Positions 26,126 through 35,954 of a stretch of DNA of 64,000 nucleotides are shown here, piece by piece. The notes below the pieces were generated by a model, which was not told where the DNA came from, did not search any database, and saw nothing but the letters and a program-made list of their open reading frames with translations. How positions within the stretch are numbered: position 1 is the first letter of the stretch; each line of letters begins with the position of its first letter. The translations under genes and the position numbers were made by a program. The stretch is taken from positions 4,622,053-4,686,052 of the forward strand of contig NC_020504.1 of assembly GCF_000349325.1 (NCBI RefSeq), in the 5' to 3' direction. The DNA is from Streptomyces davaonensis JCM 4913 (GTDB lineage Bacteria; Actinomycetota; Actinomycetes; Streptomycetales; Streptomycetaceae).

Positions 26126-26170
26126 CAGGTGAGGCACCTACTGGATTCAGTAGGTGCCTCACCTGTTTTT
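26126..26170 (+). terminator. Very strong intrinsic terminator after tRNA-Pro
   Basis: A perfect 18-bp stem, 26126-26143 (CAGGTGAGGCACCTACTG) with 26148-26165, tetraloop GATT, followed immediately by TTTTT (26166-26170). It is 13 bp after the tRNA end. A full stem plus U-tract is unusual in this G+C range. Confidence 0.95.
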
Positions 26171-26250
26171 GTGTGTGCGTGCATGACGGGGTCATGATCA
26201 GTCGTGTTGGGCTGTGTGATGCCGCATGTGGGAGACGGGTGGGGTTCGTC

Positions 26251-27354
26251 GTGGATAAGGGTGAGGGGTCCATATCGGACGAGGAGTGGGAGCGGTTCCT
26301 TCGGGATGCGGAGGCGGGGGGCGAGGGGGCGCCTGAGGAGCCCTCGGCTCGGGCTCGGATGGTGGCTCGGCGGTTGAGGGAGGAGTCCGGGCCGCCCGAG
26401 CCGTGGCGGAGTCAGGGTCCGGTCCGACGGCCGCGAGGGCGCAAGGTTGGGTACGCCGTCGGGCTGGTGGTTGCCGGGCTCTTGGTGGTCGTGGCGCTGG
26501 ATCCTGGGCGGGTTGTCGGGTGGTTCGGGGGTGGGGAGGGTGGGGGGAGTACGCCGCTTGGTGTGGAGTCCGAGCGGCCCGGTCAGGCGCCGCCTACCGA
26601 TGCCGCTTCTCAACTTCCCACCCTTGAGCAGCCGTTCAGGGGGTCGCCCGCAGTGCGGTGGGGGGACGGGGCCGCTGGGATCGGGATGCCTGACGCTCGG
26701 GCGACCGGGTGGATGAGCAAGGGACAGGTTGCCGAGGCGCTTGAGAAGTCCCTCGACTTCCTTGTTGCTTCCAGTCTCGATTCCGGTGTGCTGGGTGGGG
26801 GGCGGCCGGATGATGCGATCGCGCTGCTCAATCCTCATCAGGCCGATGTTCAGGACTATCTGGCCACAGCGTTTCGCGCGCCCAGTCGGGAAGACGATCC
26901 CCTGTTGCTGTTCAGCCGGTTCGAGAAGGCGGACGTCCGGGTTGTCGGGGACGTCGTCAAGACGCGTGGGCGGGTCAGCTATCGGGAAGGCAAGCGTGGT
27001 GCCGTCGAGGTGACCACCGATGTCACTTACGTCTATCCCGTCGTGCGCGCCGCAGCGGGGAGTGACGAAGTCGTGCGGACCATCGTGCGCCGTGAGGTCG
27101 TCATGAGTTGGGACGATCCGGCGAAGGTCGTCATCGAGCCGGGGACGTTCTCTCTTGTCTCCTACAAGGCGGATACGACCAATGGCGGTTGCGATACCTA
27201 CACCGGCTACTTCACTCCCGAGTTCAGCGCCGAGCGTGCCGCCTCGGGCTCGGGAGACGGTCCCGAGGTCGATCCGTACGACCGGAGCACTTCGATGGAC
27301 GCCCGGATGCGGGAGGCCGACGATGCGGGGTGCGGGACTGCCACGCGGTCGTGA
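26251..27354 (+). CDS. Hypothetical single-pass membrane protein
   Basis: 367 residues from GTG at 26251; an in-frame ATG at 26194 is an alternative, and the frame further upstream would run through the tRNA. The N-terminal 60 residues are acidic and cytoplasmic (SDEEWERFLRDAEAG), one membrane segment lies at about 68-87, and the rest is predicted outside. The outer part has two late cysteines (in GGCDTYTGYF and DAGCGTATRS) that could pair. The fold is not recognised. Related proteins with the same layout seem common in Streptomyces. Third codon positions use more T and A than neighbours, so the gene may be more recently acquired. It ends convergently with the haloperoxidase gene. Confidence 0.75.
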   Translation: MDKGEGSISDEEWERFLRDAEAGGEGAPEEPSARARMVARRLREESGPPEPWRSQGPVRRPRGRKVGYAVGLVVAGLLVVVALDPGRVVGWFGGGEGGGSTPLGVESERPGQAPPTDAASQLPTLEQPFRGSPAVRWGDGAAGIGMPDARATGWMSKGQVAEALEKSLDFLVASSLDSGVLGGGRPDDAIALLNPHQADVQDYLATAFRAPSREDDPLLLFSRFEKADVRVVGDVVKTRGRVSYREGKRGAVEVTTDVTYVYPVVRAAAGSDEVVRTIVRREVVMSWDDPAKVVIEPGTFSLVSYKADTTNGGCDTYTGYFTPEFSAERAASGSGDGPEVDPYDRSTSMDARMREADDAGCGTATRS

Positions 27355-27366
27355 GCGGCAGTCCCG
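27333..27366. terminator. Terminator hairpin between convergent genes
   Basis: CGGGACTGCC (27333-27342) pairs perfectly with GGCAGTCCCG (27357-27366) across a 14-nt loop that contains the plus-strand gene stop. It serves the hypothetical gene and perhaps the convergent hydrolase gene. Confidence 0.65.
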
Positions 27367-27378
27367 TCCCTTGCGGGG

Positions 27379-28350
<972 letters not shown>

Positions 28351-28411
28351 TTACAGTGCACTCAGGGACAAGAGTCCGACGCAGGTCGCACGGTGGGATG
28401 GGTAGTCGCGG

Positions 28412-31150
28412 ATGGCAGGTGCGGGCAGCCCCTTGTCCCGTAGCGGTCTGCGAGGGCGGGAGCTTGAGCTCGGTGAGCTTGCGGCGCTGATCGACTCCGT
28501 GGCCCGTACCGGAAGTGCTGGGGTGGCCCTGGTCGTCGGGGAACCCGGCATCGGTAAGAGCACGTTGCTCGGTGAGGCCGTCGACTTGGCCGCCGCCTCC
28601 GGGTTCTCCGTCGGTGTCGGCAAGGCCGAGGAGTTGGACCGGCTGGTGCCGCTCTCCTCCTTGCTCGCCTGTGTTCTGGACGGGGACCGGCCTTCCTCGT
28701 CGTTCGTCGATGTTCTCGTCGATCTGGCTCGGCATCATGATCAGCGGATCTGGCTGGTGGAGCGGCTGGCCGAGATCATTGAGACCAGAGCGGGCGGTGG
28801 GCCCGTCCTGATCGGGCTCGACGACTTGCAGTGGGCCGATCCGCTCAGCCGGTTCGCCCTTCAGCAGCTCCCTGCGCGGCTTCGGACCTCTCCTGTGCTG
28901 TGGGTGCTGGCGGGGAGGTGTGAGCCCGAGTCCGTGGCGGCGGTCGAGGAAATCGTCGGCGGTGCCGGACCCGGGCTTTCCACGGTCACCCTCACCTTGG
29001 GGCCGCTGTCCCCCGCTGCCATCGCCCACATCGCGGCTGACGCGCTCGGGGACTCCCCCGACGACGGCGTACGGGGCTTGCTCGACGCCGCCGGTGGCAA
29101 TCCGTTTCTCGCTGTCGAGGTGCTCTCGGGGCTGCGGACTCCAACAGGTGAGGACGGGCCTCCGGGGCTCTTGATCAGCGGCCGACTTCGCGCCCTCCGG
29201 CCCGGCACGCTGCGGTTTCTCCAGATGGGGGCCGTGCTGGGGCGCGGGTTCGGGTTCTCCGACGCCGTCGCGCTGTGCGGGCAGTCCGCTGCCTCGCTGG
29301 TCGGGGAGCTTGAGGAGGCCGTACGCGAGGGGATCCTCGACGACGACGGTGAGCGGCTCGTGTTCCGGCATGATCTGCTGCGCCAGGCCGTCTACGGCGA
29401 TATTCCGCCGTCCGCCCGGAAAGTGCTGCACCGGGAGGCCGCCCGGGTTCTCCTTGCCGCTGGGCGCCGGCCGATCGACGCCGTACCGCACATCCTCCTC
29501 GGTGCTCTGCCGGGGGACGAGGAAGCCGTCGCGTTGTTGCGGCGGGCCGCTGATGACGTGCTGTCCGTCACCCCGGGGCTCGCGGCCGATCTGATGACGC
29601 GTGCGCTGGAACTCGTTCCCGCGGGGCGGCCGTTGCGGTTCGACGTCGGTGAACAGGCCATTCTGTGTCTGACCCGGGCCGGGCGGCATCGTGAGGCGCT
29701 GGCCACGGGGGACGAACTGCTGGGCGCGCAGCCGTCCTTGGATGTCCTCAGCCGGATTCAGGCCGCCCTCGGCGGGAGCCTGTGGAGTCTGGATCTCGCC
29801 CGTGAGCTGCGGCTACGGACCGAGGCCGCCCTCGCCACACACGGCGCCGCCCCGGAGATCGCGGCTCGGCTGGCCGCCCTGCGTACGCTCGCCCTGTCCC
29901 GTGAGCACGATCTGGTCGCCGCGCGCGAGGCCGGGGAAGCCGCGCTGCTCGCCGCCACCGGGATCGGGGATCGGGAGGCGCACGTGCTGGCGTTGTCCGG
30001 GCTCGGCGAGATCGCGCAGAACGCGGGGGAGAGCACGGTCGCGCTCGAACGGTTCGCCGCGCTCAGCACCATCGACTCCGCCTTCCTGCCCGAGAAGATC
30101 GTCGCGCATCTGCACCTGGACGACTTCGCGTCCGGACGACGGCTGCTCCAGCGGGCCATGGACGGCAGGGCCACGCGTCAGGCCATGTTGCTGTGGGCCC
30201 AGGGCCAGCACGATCTGGGGCTCGGCCGACTCGATGACGCGGACGCCGACTTCGAGACCATGGAGCGGCTGGAGGACGAGGTTCAGGCGTCCGTCCAGCA
30301 ACTGAACGGTCGGGTGCTGCGTTCGCTCATCGCGCTTCTGCGCGGGGACCGGGACGCCGCCCGGGAGCATCTGGACGCCGCGCGGGAACGGCTCACGGCC
30401 AAGCCGAACCCGGGGAACACCGCCGCCGTGCGGTTTCTGGAAGCCGTGCACGCCGAGGCCGACGGCGACATCGACCTCGCCGTCGACAGGATTCGGCACG
30501 TGCAGCGGCAGGGCGCCTTCATGCGCTGGCGGCTCCTGCGCGGCGCGGTCGCCTCCGCCGTAGGGATGTCCCTGCGCGGTGGGCGGCACGACCTCGCCGA
30601 GGATCTGGCCGCGCAGGCCGCCGCCCATGCGGAGCGCAATCCCGGCGTGCCGACAGCCAACGGCGTCGCGGCGCAGGCCCTCGGGCTCGTGCGGAACGAT
30701 CTCGCGCTGCTGGAGCGCTCCGTGGAACTGCTCGGCGCCGGCCCTCGCCCGCTGGTCCGGGCCGCCGCGCAGGCGGATCTGGGGCGGGCACTGCTGGCGG
30801 CGGGGCGGAAGCGGCAGGGGGTGGCCGCGCTGACGTACGCCCGTGACGCGTACGCCGAGTCCGGTGCCCATGGGGCGGCGGCCCGCGTGCAACGCGGTCT
30901 GGAGGGCACGGGGGTGCGCCGGGCCACGGCCGTTCAGCGGCGGCCCGTGCAGGGGTGGGACGCCCTCACCGCGGCGGAGATGAAGATCGCTCGGCTGATC
31001 GCCCAGGGGCACACCAACCGGTCCGCCGCCGACCTGCTCGTCCTCTCCCCGCACACGGTCAACACCCATCTGACCTCGGTCTTCCGCAAACTGGCGATCA
31101 ACTCCAGGGTGCAGCTCGCCAATCTGGTGACGGGCCTGGAGGAGCGCTGA
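28412..31150 (+). CDS. LuxR-family ATPase regulator (LAL/MalT-like)
   Basis: 912 residues. Walker A GEPGIGKST (about 43-51), Walker B VLIGLDDLQWAD (about 131-142), a long helical sensor region and a C-terminal LuxR helix-turn-helix (about 848-908) with LTAAEMKIARLIAQGHTNRSAADLLVLSPHTVN form the LAL architecture. Such proteins are usually pathway-specific activators that respond to a ligand and ATP. The start is ATG at 28412. It precedes the sugar-type ABC importer by 62 bp on the same strand, so control of that importer or of the divergent hydrolase is a reasonable inference. No in-frame TTA codon was noticed. Confidence 0.93.
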   Translation: MAGAGSPLSRSGLRGRELELGELAALIDSVARTGSAGVALVVGEPGIGKSTLLGEAVDLAAASGFSVGVGKAEELDRLVPLSSLLACVLDGDRPSSSFVDVLVDLARHHDQRIWLVERLAEIIETRAGGGPVLIGLDDLQWADPLSRFALQQLPARLRTSPVLWVLAGRCEPESVAAVEEIVGGAGPGLSTVTLTLGPLSPAAIAHIAADALGDSPDDGVRGLLDAAGGNPFLAVEVLSGLRTPTGEDGPPGLLISGRLRALRPGTLRFLQMGAVLGRGFGFSDAVALCGQSAASLVGELEEAVREGILDDDGERLVFRHDLLRQAVYGDIPPSARKVLHREAARVLLAAGRRPIDAVPHILLGALPGDEEAVALLRRAADDVLSVTPGLAADLMTRALELVPAGRPLRFDVGEQAILCLTRAGRHREALATGDELLGAQPSLDVLSRIQAALGGSLWSLDLARELRLRTEAALATHGAAPEIAARLAALRTLALSREHDLVAAREAGEAALLAATGIGDREAHVLALSGLGEIAQNAGESTVALERFAALSTIDSAFLPEKIVAHLHLDDFASGRRLLQRAMDGRATRQAMLLWAQGQHDLGLGRLDDADADFETMERLEDEVQASVQQLNGRVLRSLIALLRGDRDAAREHLDAARERLTAKPNPGNTAAVRFLEAVHAEADGDIDLAVDRIRHVQRQGAFMRWRLLRGAVASAVGMSLRGGRHDLAEDLAAQAAAHAERNPGVPTANGVAAQALGLVRNDLALLERSVELLGAGPRPLVRAAAQADLGRALLAAGRKRQGVAALTYARDAYAESGAHGAAARVQRGLEGTGVRRATAVQRRPVQGWDALTAAEMKIARLIAQGHTNRSAADLLVLSPHTVNTHLTSVFRKLAINSRVQLANLVTGLEER

Positions 31151-31212
31151 ACGGGGTCGGTTATCGTCGGTCTCGCTCACAAAAAGCACTCAATAAAGGC
31201 ACAGGCACCATC

Positions 31213-32466
31213 ATGATCTCAGCGGCCGTACGGCCGTCGCGGCGCGTCACCGCCCGCGTGGCCGGAACCCTCGCGCTGATACTGGCCGCCGCCGGGTGCG
31301 CCGAGGACACCGATGACGCACGCGGGTCCACCGACGGGGACGTCACCTCCATCTCCGTCCTCGACTACTACGTCGAGGACTTCGAGCACCGGCAGTGGGA
31401 TCAGGTGCTCGACTCCTGCGGCCGTGCGGCCGGTGTCAAAATCGAGCACAGCAGCGTCCCGCCCGCCTCCCTCGTCCCCAAAGTCCTGCGGCAGGCCTCC
31501 TCGCGGACCCTCCCCGACCTGCTGATGATCGACAACGCCGACCTCCAGCAGATCGCGCAGACCGGTGCGCTGACGCCCCTCGACCAGTACGGCATCGACA
31601 CCCGCGGCTTCAGCGAGGGCATCCTGTCGGCGGGGACCTACGACGGGCAGGTGTACGGGCTGGCCCCCTACGTCAGCACCGTTGCCCTCTTCTACAACAA
31701 GGACATGCTCGCCGAGGCCGGTGTCGCCGTACCGCGGACCTGGGCCGAGCTGGAGGCCGCAGCGGCCGAGTTGACCCGTCCCGGGCGCTACGGCATGGCC
31801 GTCGACGCGAATGCCACCTTCGAGGGCACCTGGCAGTTCCTGCCCTTCCTGTGGTCCAACGACGGTGACGAGACGCGGTTGGACACGCCGCAGGCCGCGC
31901 AGGCCCTCCAGCTCTGGGTCGATCTGGTGGAGAGCGGGTCCATGTCGAAGTCGGTGCTGAACTGGACGCAGGCGGACGTCCACGACCAGTTCACCGCCGG
32001 ACGGACGGCCATGATGATCAACGGGCCTTGGCGCATCCCCTCGTTGGACAAGGACGTCGAGTGGGGCGTGGCCCCGGTTCCCGTTCCGCGGAGCGGACAG
32101 GCCCCGGTCACACCCCTCGGCGGTGAGGTCTGGACGGTGCCGCAGAGCGACTCCGAGCCCCGACGGCACAAGGCCGCCGAAGTTCTCGAGTGCCTCAACG
32201 CCTCGTCCACCATGCTCACTCTGGCCGAGCAGCACCACACGGTCCCTTCCCGCGCCGCGGCCGCCGCTCAGTACGCCGAGCAGAACCCGTCGATGAACGT
32301 GTTCGTCGAGAGCGTCGAGAAGGCCCGCGCCCGCACCGAGCAACTCGGCGTCCGGTGGCCCAAGGCGGCGACCGGGATCTACACCGCGATCCAGTCCGCG
32401 CTCACGGGGCGGCAGACGCCGGAGGAAGCTCTCGAGGACGCGCAGCGGGCCGCCCGCAGTGACTGA
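31213..32466 (+). CDS. Sugar-type ABC importer, substrate-binding lipoprotein
   Basis: 417 residues from the ATG at 31213. A lipoprotein signal ends at the lipobox LAAAG-C29. The mature part is a family-1 extracellular solute-binding protein with hinge patterns such as VSTVALFYNKDMLAEAGV and the C-terminal VPSRAAAAA. These bind oligosaccharides outside the membrane and deliver them to the permeases. The stop overlaps the first permease start by 8 bp. The sugar cannot be read from sequence. Only a weak AAAGG precedes the start. Confidence 0.92.
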   Translation: MISAAVRPSRRVTARVAGTLALILAAAGCAEDTDDARGSTDGDVTSISVLDYYVEDFEHRQWDQVLDSCGRAAGVKIEHSSVPPASLVPKVLRQASSRTLPDLLMIDNADLQQIAQTGALTPLDQYGIDTRGFSEGILSAGTYDGQVYGLAPYVSTVALFYNKDMLAEAGVAVPRTWAELEAAAAELTRPGRYGMAVDANATFEGTWQFLPFLWSNDGDETRLDTPQAAQALQLWVDLVESGSMSKSVLNWTQADVHDQFTAGRTAMMINGPWRIPSLDKDVEWGVAPVPVPRSGQAPVTPLGGEVWTVPQSDSEPRRHKAAEVLECLNASSTMLTLAEQHHTVPSRAAAAAQYAEQNPSMNVFVESVEKARARTEQLGVRWPKAATGIYTAIQSALTGRQTPEEALEDAQRAARSD

Positions 32467-33367
32467 CGAGCGGGCCCGTCTCAAGGACCGGTCGGCCCAG
32501 TGGTTGTTCGTGCTGCCCGCCGCGGCCTACCTGTTGCTCTTCTTCGGGTACCCGCTCGTCAAGAACGTCGTGATGAGCTTCCAGGACTACACGGCCACGA
32601 CGTTCTACACGGGCGCCGCCCCGTTCGTCGGGCTGCGCAACTACACGCGGATTCTGGGCTCGGACCTGTTCCGCGAAGCCCTGGTGAACACCGCGCTGTT
32701 CACCGTCGGCTCGATCCTCGGGCAGTTCGTTCTCGGCCTGGCCCTCGCCCTGTTCTTCCAGCGCCGCTTCCCCCTCGGCGGCGTGCTGCGGTCGCTGTTG
32801 CTGCTCCCCTGGCTGTTGCCGCTGGTGGTCTCCGGAACCGTGTGGAAGTGGATGCTCGATCCCGACACGGGAGTCGTCAACACGGTGCTGCGCGGGCTCC
32901 ATCTGACCTCGGCGTCCGGGGTTCCCTGGCTCACCGGCACTCCCCACGCGCTGGTGTCGGTGATCCTCGTCAACATCTGGATCGGTATCCCCTTCAACAC
33001 CGCGATCCTGTACGGCGGTCTGCAGAACATCCCCGCCCATCTGTACGAGGCGGCGAAGCTGGACGGTGCCGGGCCGGTGCAAGCCTTTCGCCATGTCACG
33101 TGGCCTCTGCTGCGGCCCGTGGTGAGCGTCGTACTGGTACTGGGCGTGATCTACACGGTCAAGGTGCTGGACATCATCCTCGTGGTGACGGGCGGCGGAC
33201 CGGCGGGCTCCACGCAGACCCTCGCCGGCCGCGCCTACGAACTGTCCTTCCAGCAGTTCGAGTTCGGGCAGGGGGCGGTGCTGAGCAACGTGCTCATCGT
33301 CGTCTCGTTCGGGTTCGCCCTCGTCCATCTGCGGGCCGGCCACGGCCGTCGAGGGGTGCGGGTGTGA
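32459..33367 (+). CDS. Sugar-type ABC importer, permease 1
   Basis: 302 residues from GTG at 32459, overlapping the binding-protein stop. Six membrane segments and the ATPase-docking EAA loop (EAAKLDGAGPVQAFRHVTWP) identify a MalF-type permease of the CUT1 sugar family. It forms a heterodimer with the next gene product. No ATPase gene is nearby; in Streptomyces such importers usually share the MsiK ATPase encoded elsewhere. Its stop overlaps the second permease start by 4 bp (GTGA). Confidence 0.92.
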   Translation: MTDERARLKDRSAQWLFVLPAAAYLLLFFGYPLVKNVVMSFQDYTATTFYTGAAPFVGLRNYTRILGSDLFREALVNTALFTVGSILGQFVLGLALALFFQRRFPLGGVLRSLLLLPWLLPLVVSGTVWKWMLDPDTGVVNTVLRGLHLTSASGVPWLTGTPHALVSVILVNIWIGIPFNTAILYGGLQNIPAHLYEAAKLDGAGPVQAFRHVTWPLLRPVVSVVLVLGVIYTVKVLDIILVVTGGGPAGSTQTLAGRAYELSFQQFEFGQGAVLSNVLIVVSFGFALVHLRAGHGRRGVRV

Positions 33368-34224
33368 GACGCGCGCTGTCCACCGTCATCGGCATCCTCC
33401 TGCTCGCGCTGATGCTGTTCCCCGTCTACTGGATGGTGAACGCCTCCCTGCAACCCGCCGGCAACACCCTGCGCGCGGGCTGGTTCCCGCTCCACCCGGA
33501 CTTCGGCGGATACGCCGTCGCCCTGCGCGAGCAGACGGGCCACCTCGTCACCAGCCTCGTCGTGTCCCTCGGCAGCGTGGTGCTCAGCCTCGCGCTCGCC
33601 GCGCCGGCCGCCCATGCGCTCGCGCTGTTCTCGCTGCGCGGCACCGACCTCGTACTGCTCGGCATCCTGGTCACTCAGACGGTGCCGGGCATCGTCATGG
33701 CCAACGCGCTCTACGACGCCTACACGGAACTGGGGCTCCTGAACTCCTGGCTCGGGCTGATCCTCGCCGACTCCACCGCCGGGGTCCCCTTCGCGATCAT
33801 CGTGCTGCACGCGTTCATGCGGACCATTCCCAGGGAGATCGTGGAGGCGGCCCGCGTGGACGGCGCGGGCAAGGTGCGGGTCTTCAGGTCCGTCGTACTC
33901 CCCATGAGCGGCAACGCGTTGATCACCGCCGCGGTGTTCACCTTCCTCTTCACCTGGAGCGACTTCCTCTTCGCCCTCACCCTGACGACCACGGACACCG
34001 TCCAGCCCGTCACCCTGGGCATCTACCAGTACCTCGGCGCCCATACGAACCAGTGGAACGCCGTCATGGCCACCACCGTCCTGGCGTCCGTCCCGGCCGC
34101 CCTGTTGCTCGTCCTCTCCCAGCGCTACGTCATCGCCGGATCTAGCGGGTTCACGCGATGTGCCGAGCCAGGGTCCGATGCCACGGTTGCTCGAAAGCGA
34201 AAGGCAACCGATCCGAAGGACTGA
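33364..34224 (+). CDS. Sugar-type ABC importer, permease 2, with probable read-through tail
   Basis: 286 residues from GTG at 33364. Six membrane segments and the docking loop EAARVDGAGKVRVFRSVVLP mark a MalG-type permease. Relatives end soon after a QRYV.AGLTAG-like motif. Here the sequence reads QRYVIAG and then continues for about 28 residues of unrelated, charged, Cys-containing tail that crosses a terminator-like hairpin (34184-34210). A TAG at 34143-34145 would be in phase if one base were restored just upstream, so a single-base loss near 34140 probably removed the native stop. Transport may still work, since the tail is cytoplasmic. Confidence 0.88.
   Translation: MRRALSTVIGILLLALMLFPVYWMVNASLQPAGNTLRAGWFPLHPDFGGYAVALREQTGHLVTSLVVSLGSVVLSLALAAPAAHALALFSLRGTDLVLLGILVTQTVPGIVMANALYDAYTELGLLNSWLGLILADSTAGVPFAIIVLHAFMRTIPREIVEAARVDGAGKVRVFRSVVLPMSGNALITAAVFTFLFTWSDFLFALTLTTTDTVQPVTLGIYQYLGAHTNQWNAVMATTVLASVPAALLLVLSQRYVIAGSSGFTRCAEPGSDATVARKRKATDPKD
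34184..34210 (+). terminator. Hairpin within the permease 2 tail, probable operon terminator
   Basis: CGGTTGC (34184-34190) pairs perfectly with GCAACCG (34204-34210) across a 13-nt purine-rich loop. It lies just before the AraC gene ribosome site and inside the unusual permease tail, which suggests the tail was originally intergenic. Confidence 0.5.
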
Positions 34225-34229
34225 GAAAC

Positions 34230-35228
34230 ATGGCTCCGGACGTCCAGGAGCGACCGGCGAGAAGCGCGTCCGACTGCATCGCCATCCCCGACGGGCTGCC
34301 CGTCCCGCACCGACGGGCGTACTGGCGTGACGCCCTGGCCCAGACGTTCGGGGCCGTGAACATCACGGTCCCCGACGAGGTGCACACCGGCACGATCCGC
34401 CTGGCGCCGCTCGGCCGCCTGCACGCCGTCACCGTGACCAGCGACAGCCAGGAGGCCCTGCGTACGCGGCGACTCGCCGCTCAGGACGGGCAGGACGGGA
34501 TCATCGTCGTGAAGATGCTGGACCGGGGGGTCGCCCGCCTGGAGCAGGACGGCCGGGAGGCGGTCCTGGGGCCCGGCGACATCTTCGTCTACGACATGGC
34601 ACGGCCCATCCGGCTGAACCTCCCGCAGCCCTTCCGGACCAAGTCCCTCATCCTGCCGAAGGACGCCCTGGGCCTCAGCGAATCCGACATGACGCACATC
34701 ACGGCCCGCCGGCTCTCCTCCGACACCTCCCTCGGCGATCTTCTCTCCCCCCTCGTGGCCGGGCTCGTGGACGGCGCGGGCAGTTTCCCGCCGCGTGCCA
34801 CCGAGCTGATGGCCCGTAACGTCGTGGACCTGCTCGGCGTACTGACCGACGAGCTGCTCGGCCGGGCGTCCGGGGACACACCCGGCGGGAACCGGGCCCT
34901 GCTGCTGCGGATCCAGGCGTTCATCGACCGGCATCTCACCGACCCCGACCTGACGCCGCAGACCATCGCCAGGACGCATCACATCTCGCTGCGCTATCTG
35001 CACAAGCTCTTCGAGGGCGAGGACGCCACCGTCGGCCGATGGATCCAGCGGCGGCGCCTGGAGGAGTGCCGACAGGATCTGGCGCTGCACAGCAACGCCA
35101 CGATCGCCGCGGTGGCACACCGGTGGGGATTCACCAGCGCCGCGCACTTCAGCCGGGTGTTCCGGGCCGCCTACGGGATGACGCCCCGCGAGTGGCGTGG
35201 GGCGCGCACTCCGGGATCAGGACGGTGA
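34230..35228 (+). CDS. AraC-family transcription regulator
   Basis: 332 residues from the ATG at 34230 (GAAGGAC upstream); a longer frame starting at 34158 would use the permease tail. The N-terminal 200 residues look like the AraC-type ligand domain 2 (GDIFVYDMARPI.LNLP), and the C-terminal 100 are the double helix-turn-helix (TPQTIARTHHISLRYLHKLF and the ending SAAHFSRVFRAAYGMTPREWR). The regulator may control the convergent DUF1275-DoxX-isochorismatase-amidohydrolase cluster or the Dps gene. Its last 12 bp overlap the convergent DUF1275 gene. Confidence 0.93.
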   Translation: MAPDVQERPARSASDCIAIPDGLPVPHRRAYWRDALAQTFGAVNITVPDEVHTGTIRLAPLGRLHAVTVTSDSQEALRTRRLAAQDGQDGIIVVKMLDRGVARLEQDGREAVLGPGDIFVYDMARPIRLNLPQPFRTKSLILPKDALGLSESDMTHITARRLSSDTSLGDLLSPLVAGLVDGAGSFPPRATELMARNVVDLLGVLTDELLGRASGDTPGGNRALLLRIQAFIDRHLTDPDLTPQTIARTHHISLRYLHKLFEGEDATVGRWIQRRRLEECRQDLALHSNATIAAVAHRWGFTSAAHFSRVFRAAYGMTPREWRGARTPGSGR

Positions 35229-35954
35229 CCGGGTCCACGGCGGGTCCTGGGACGAGAGGCGGTGGGTGGCTGTGGAGGCGAGGGCGAGGAGCAGGAGGAT
35301 CAGGGCCAGCGTGAGCACCAGATGGTCGTGCAGCACCAGTTGGGCTCCGCCGTAGGCGCCGACGAACATGGTGAGTACGGACAGGATCCGGCGGCCGGGC
35401 CTCGGTGCCTTGCCGCCGCCCGGCGTGGAGTCCGCGGCGAGACCGGTCAGGGTCAGCGTCAGTACGGTCGTGGTGAGATCCGGGACGCCGAGGCGCCGGG
35501 CGACCGCGTTCTGGAGTCCCATGGCGAGACCGAGGAAGACGATCAAGGTGTACCGGACTCCCGTGGTCACCTCGCCCCCGGACACCGCGGCCGCCACGAC
35601 CGTGACGGCGACCAGCACCGTCTGCCCGGCGGTGGCCGCCCCCAGCAGCTTCCCGCGGTGCGTCGCGAACCGGGTGGCCAGCCTGCCCCCTGCCAGCGCT
35701 CCGGCCAGGAACGCCGCGAGCGCCACGACGGAGGCGAGCACGGAGAGGTCCGCGGCGCCCGCGAGGGCGAAGCCGAGGAAGACCACGTTGCCGGTCATGT
35801 TGGCGACGAAGACGTGCCCGAGGGCCAAGTAGCTCACCGCGTCGACGAGTCCGGTGACGACCGTCAGCGTGAGCATGAGGGGAGCCAGCGGGCCGTGCGG
35901 GTCGTCCCGGGTGGGTATGAGTGTGCGGACGATGTCAGTCAGCAGCCTGCGCAT
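35217..35954 (-). CDS. DUF1275 (YoaK) family membrane protein
   Basis: 245 residues from the ATG at 35954, with GGGAGG 7 nt upstream; a GTG nine bases earlier overlaps that ribosome site and is unlikely. About six membrane segments with VTGLVDAVSYLALGHVFVANMTGN, the DUF1275 signature, and GLQNAVARRLGVPDLTTTVLT. The transport substrate is unknown. Its start lies within the end of the DoxX gene (20-bp overlap), so it is the last gene of a coupled minus-strand operon, ending 12 bp inside the convergent AraC gene. Confidence 0.9.
   Translation of the reverse strand: MRRLLTDIVRTLIPTRDDPHGPLAPLMLTLTVVTGLVDAVSYLALGHVFVANMTGNVVFLGFALAGAADLSVLASVVALAAFLAGALAGGRLATRFATHRGKLLGAATAGQTVLVAVTVVAAAVSGGEVTTGVRYTLIVFLGLAMGLQNAVARRLGVPDLTTTVLTLTLTGLAADSTPGGGKAPRPGRRILSVLTMFVGAYGGAQLVLHDHLVLTLALILLLLALASTATHRLSSQDPPWTRSPS

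Noticed and set aside
23606..26137. An 843-codon minus-strand frame covering the YqeY gene, metallophosphoesterase, Pr6Pr gene and tRNA
   Set aside because: Only its last 154 codons (YqeY) have family features. The rest is antisense to well-supported genes and crosses a tRNA.
26040..26170. An integrated element or attachment site at tRNA-Pro
   Set aside because: No integrase, excisionase or second copy of the tRNA 3' end is visible in the window, so no element is annotated; only the change in gene content is noted.
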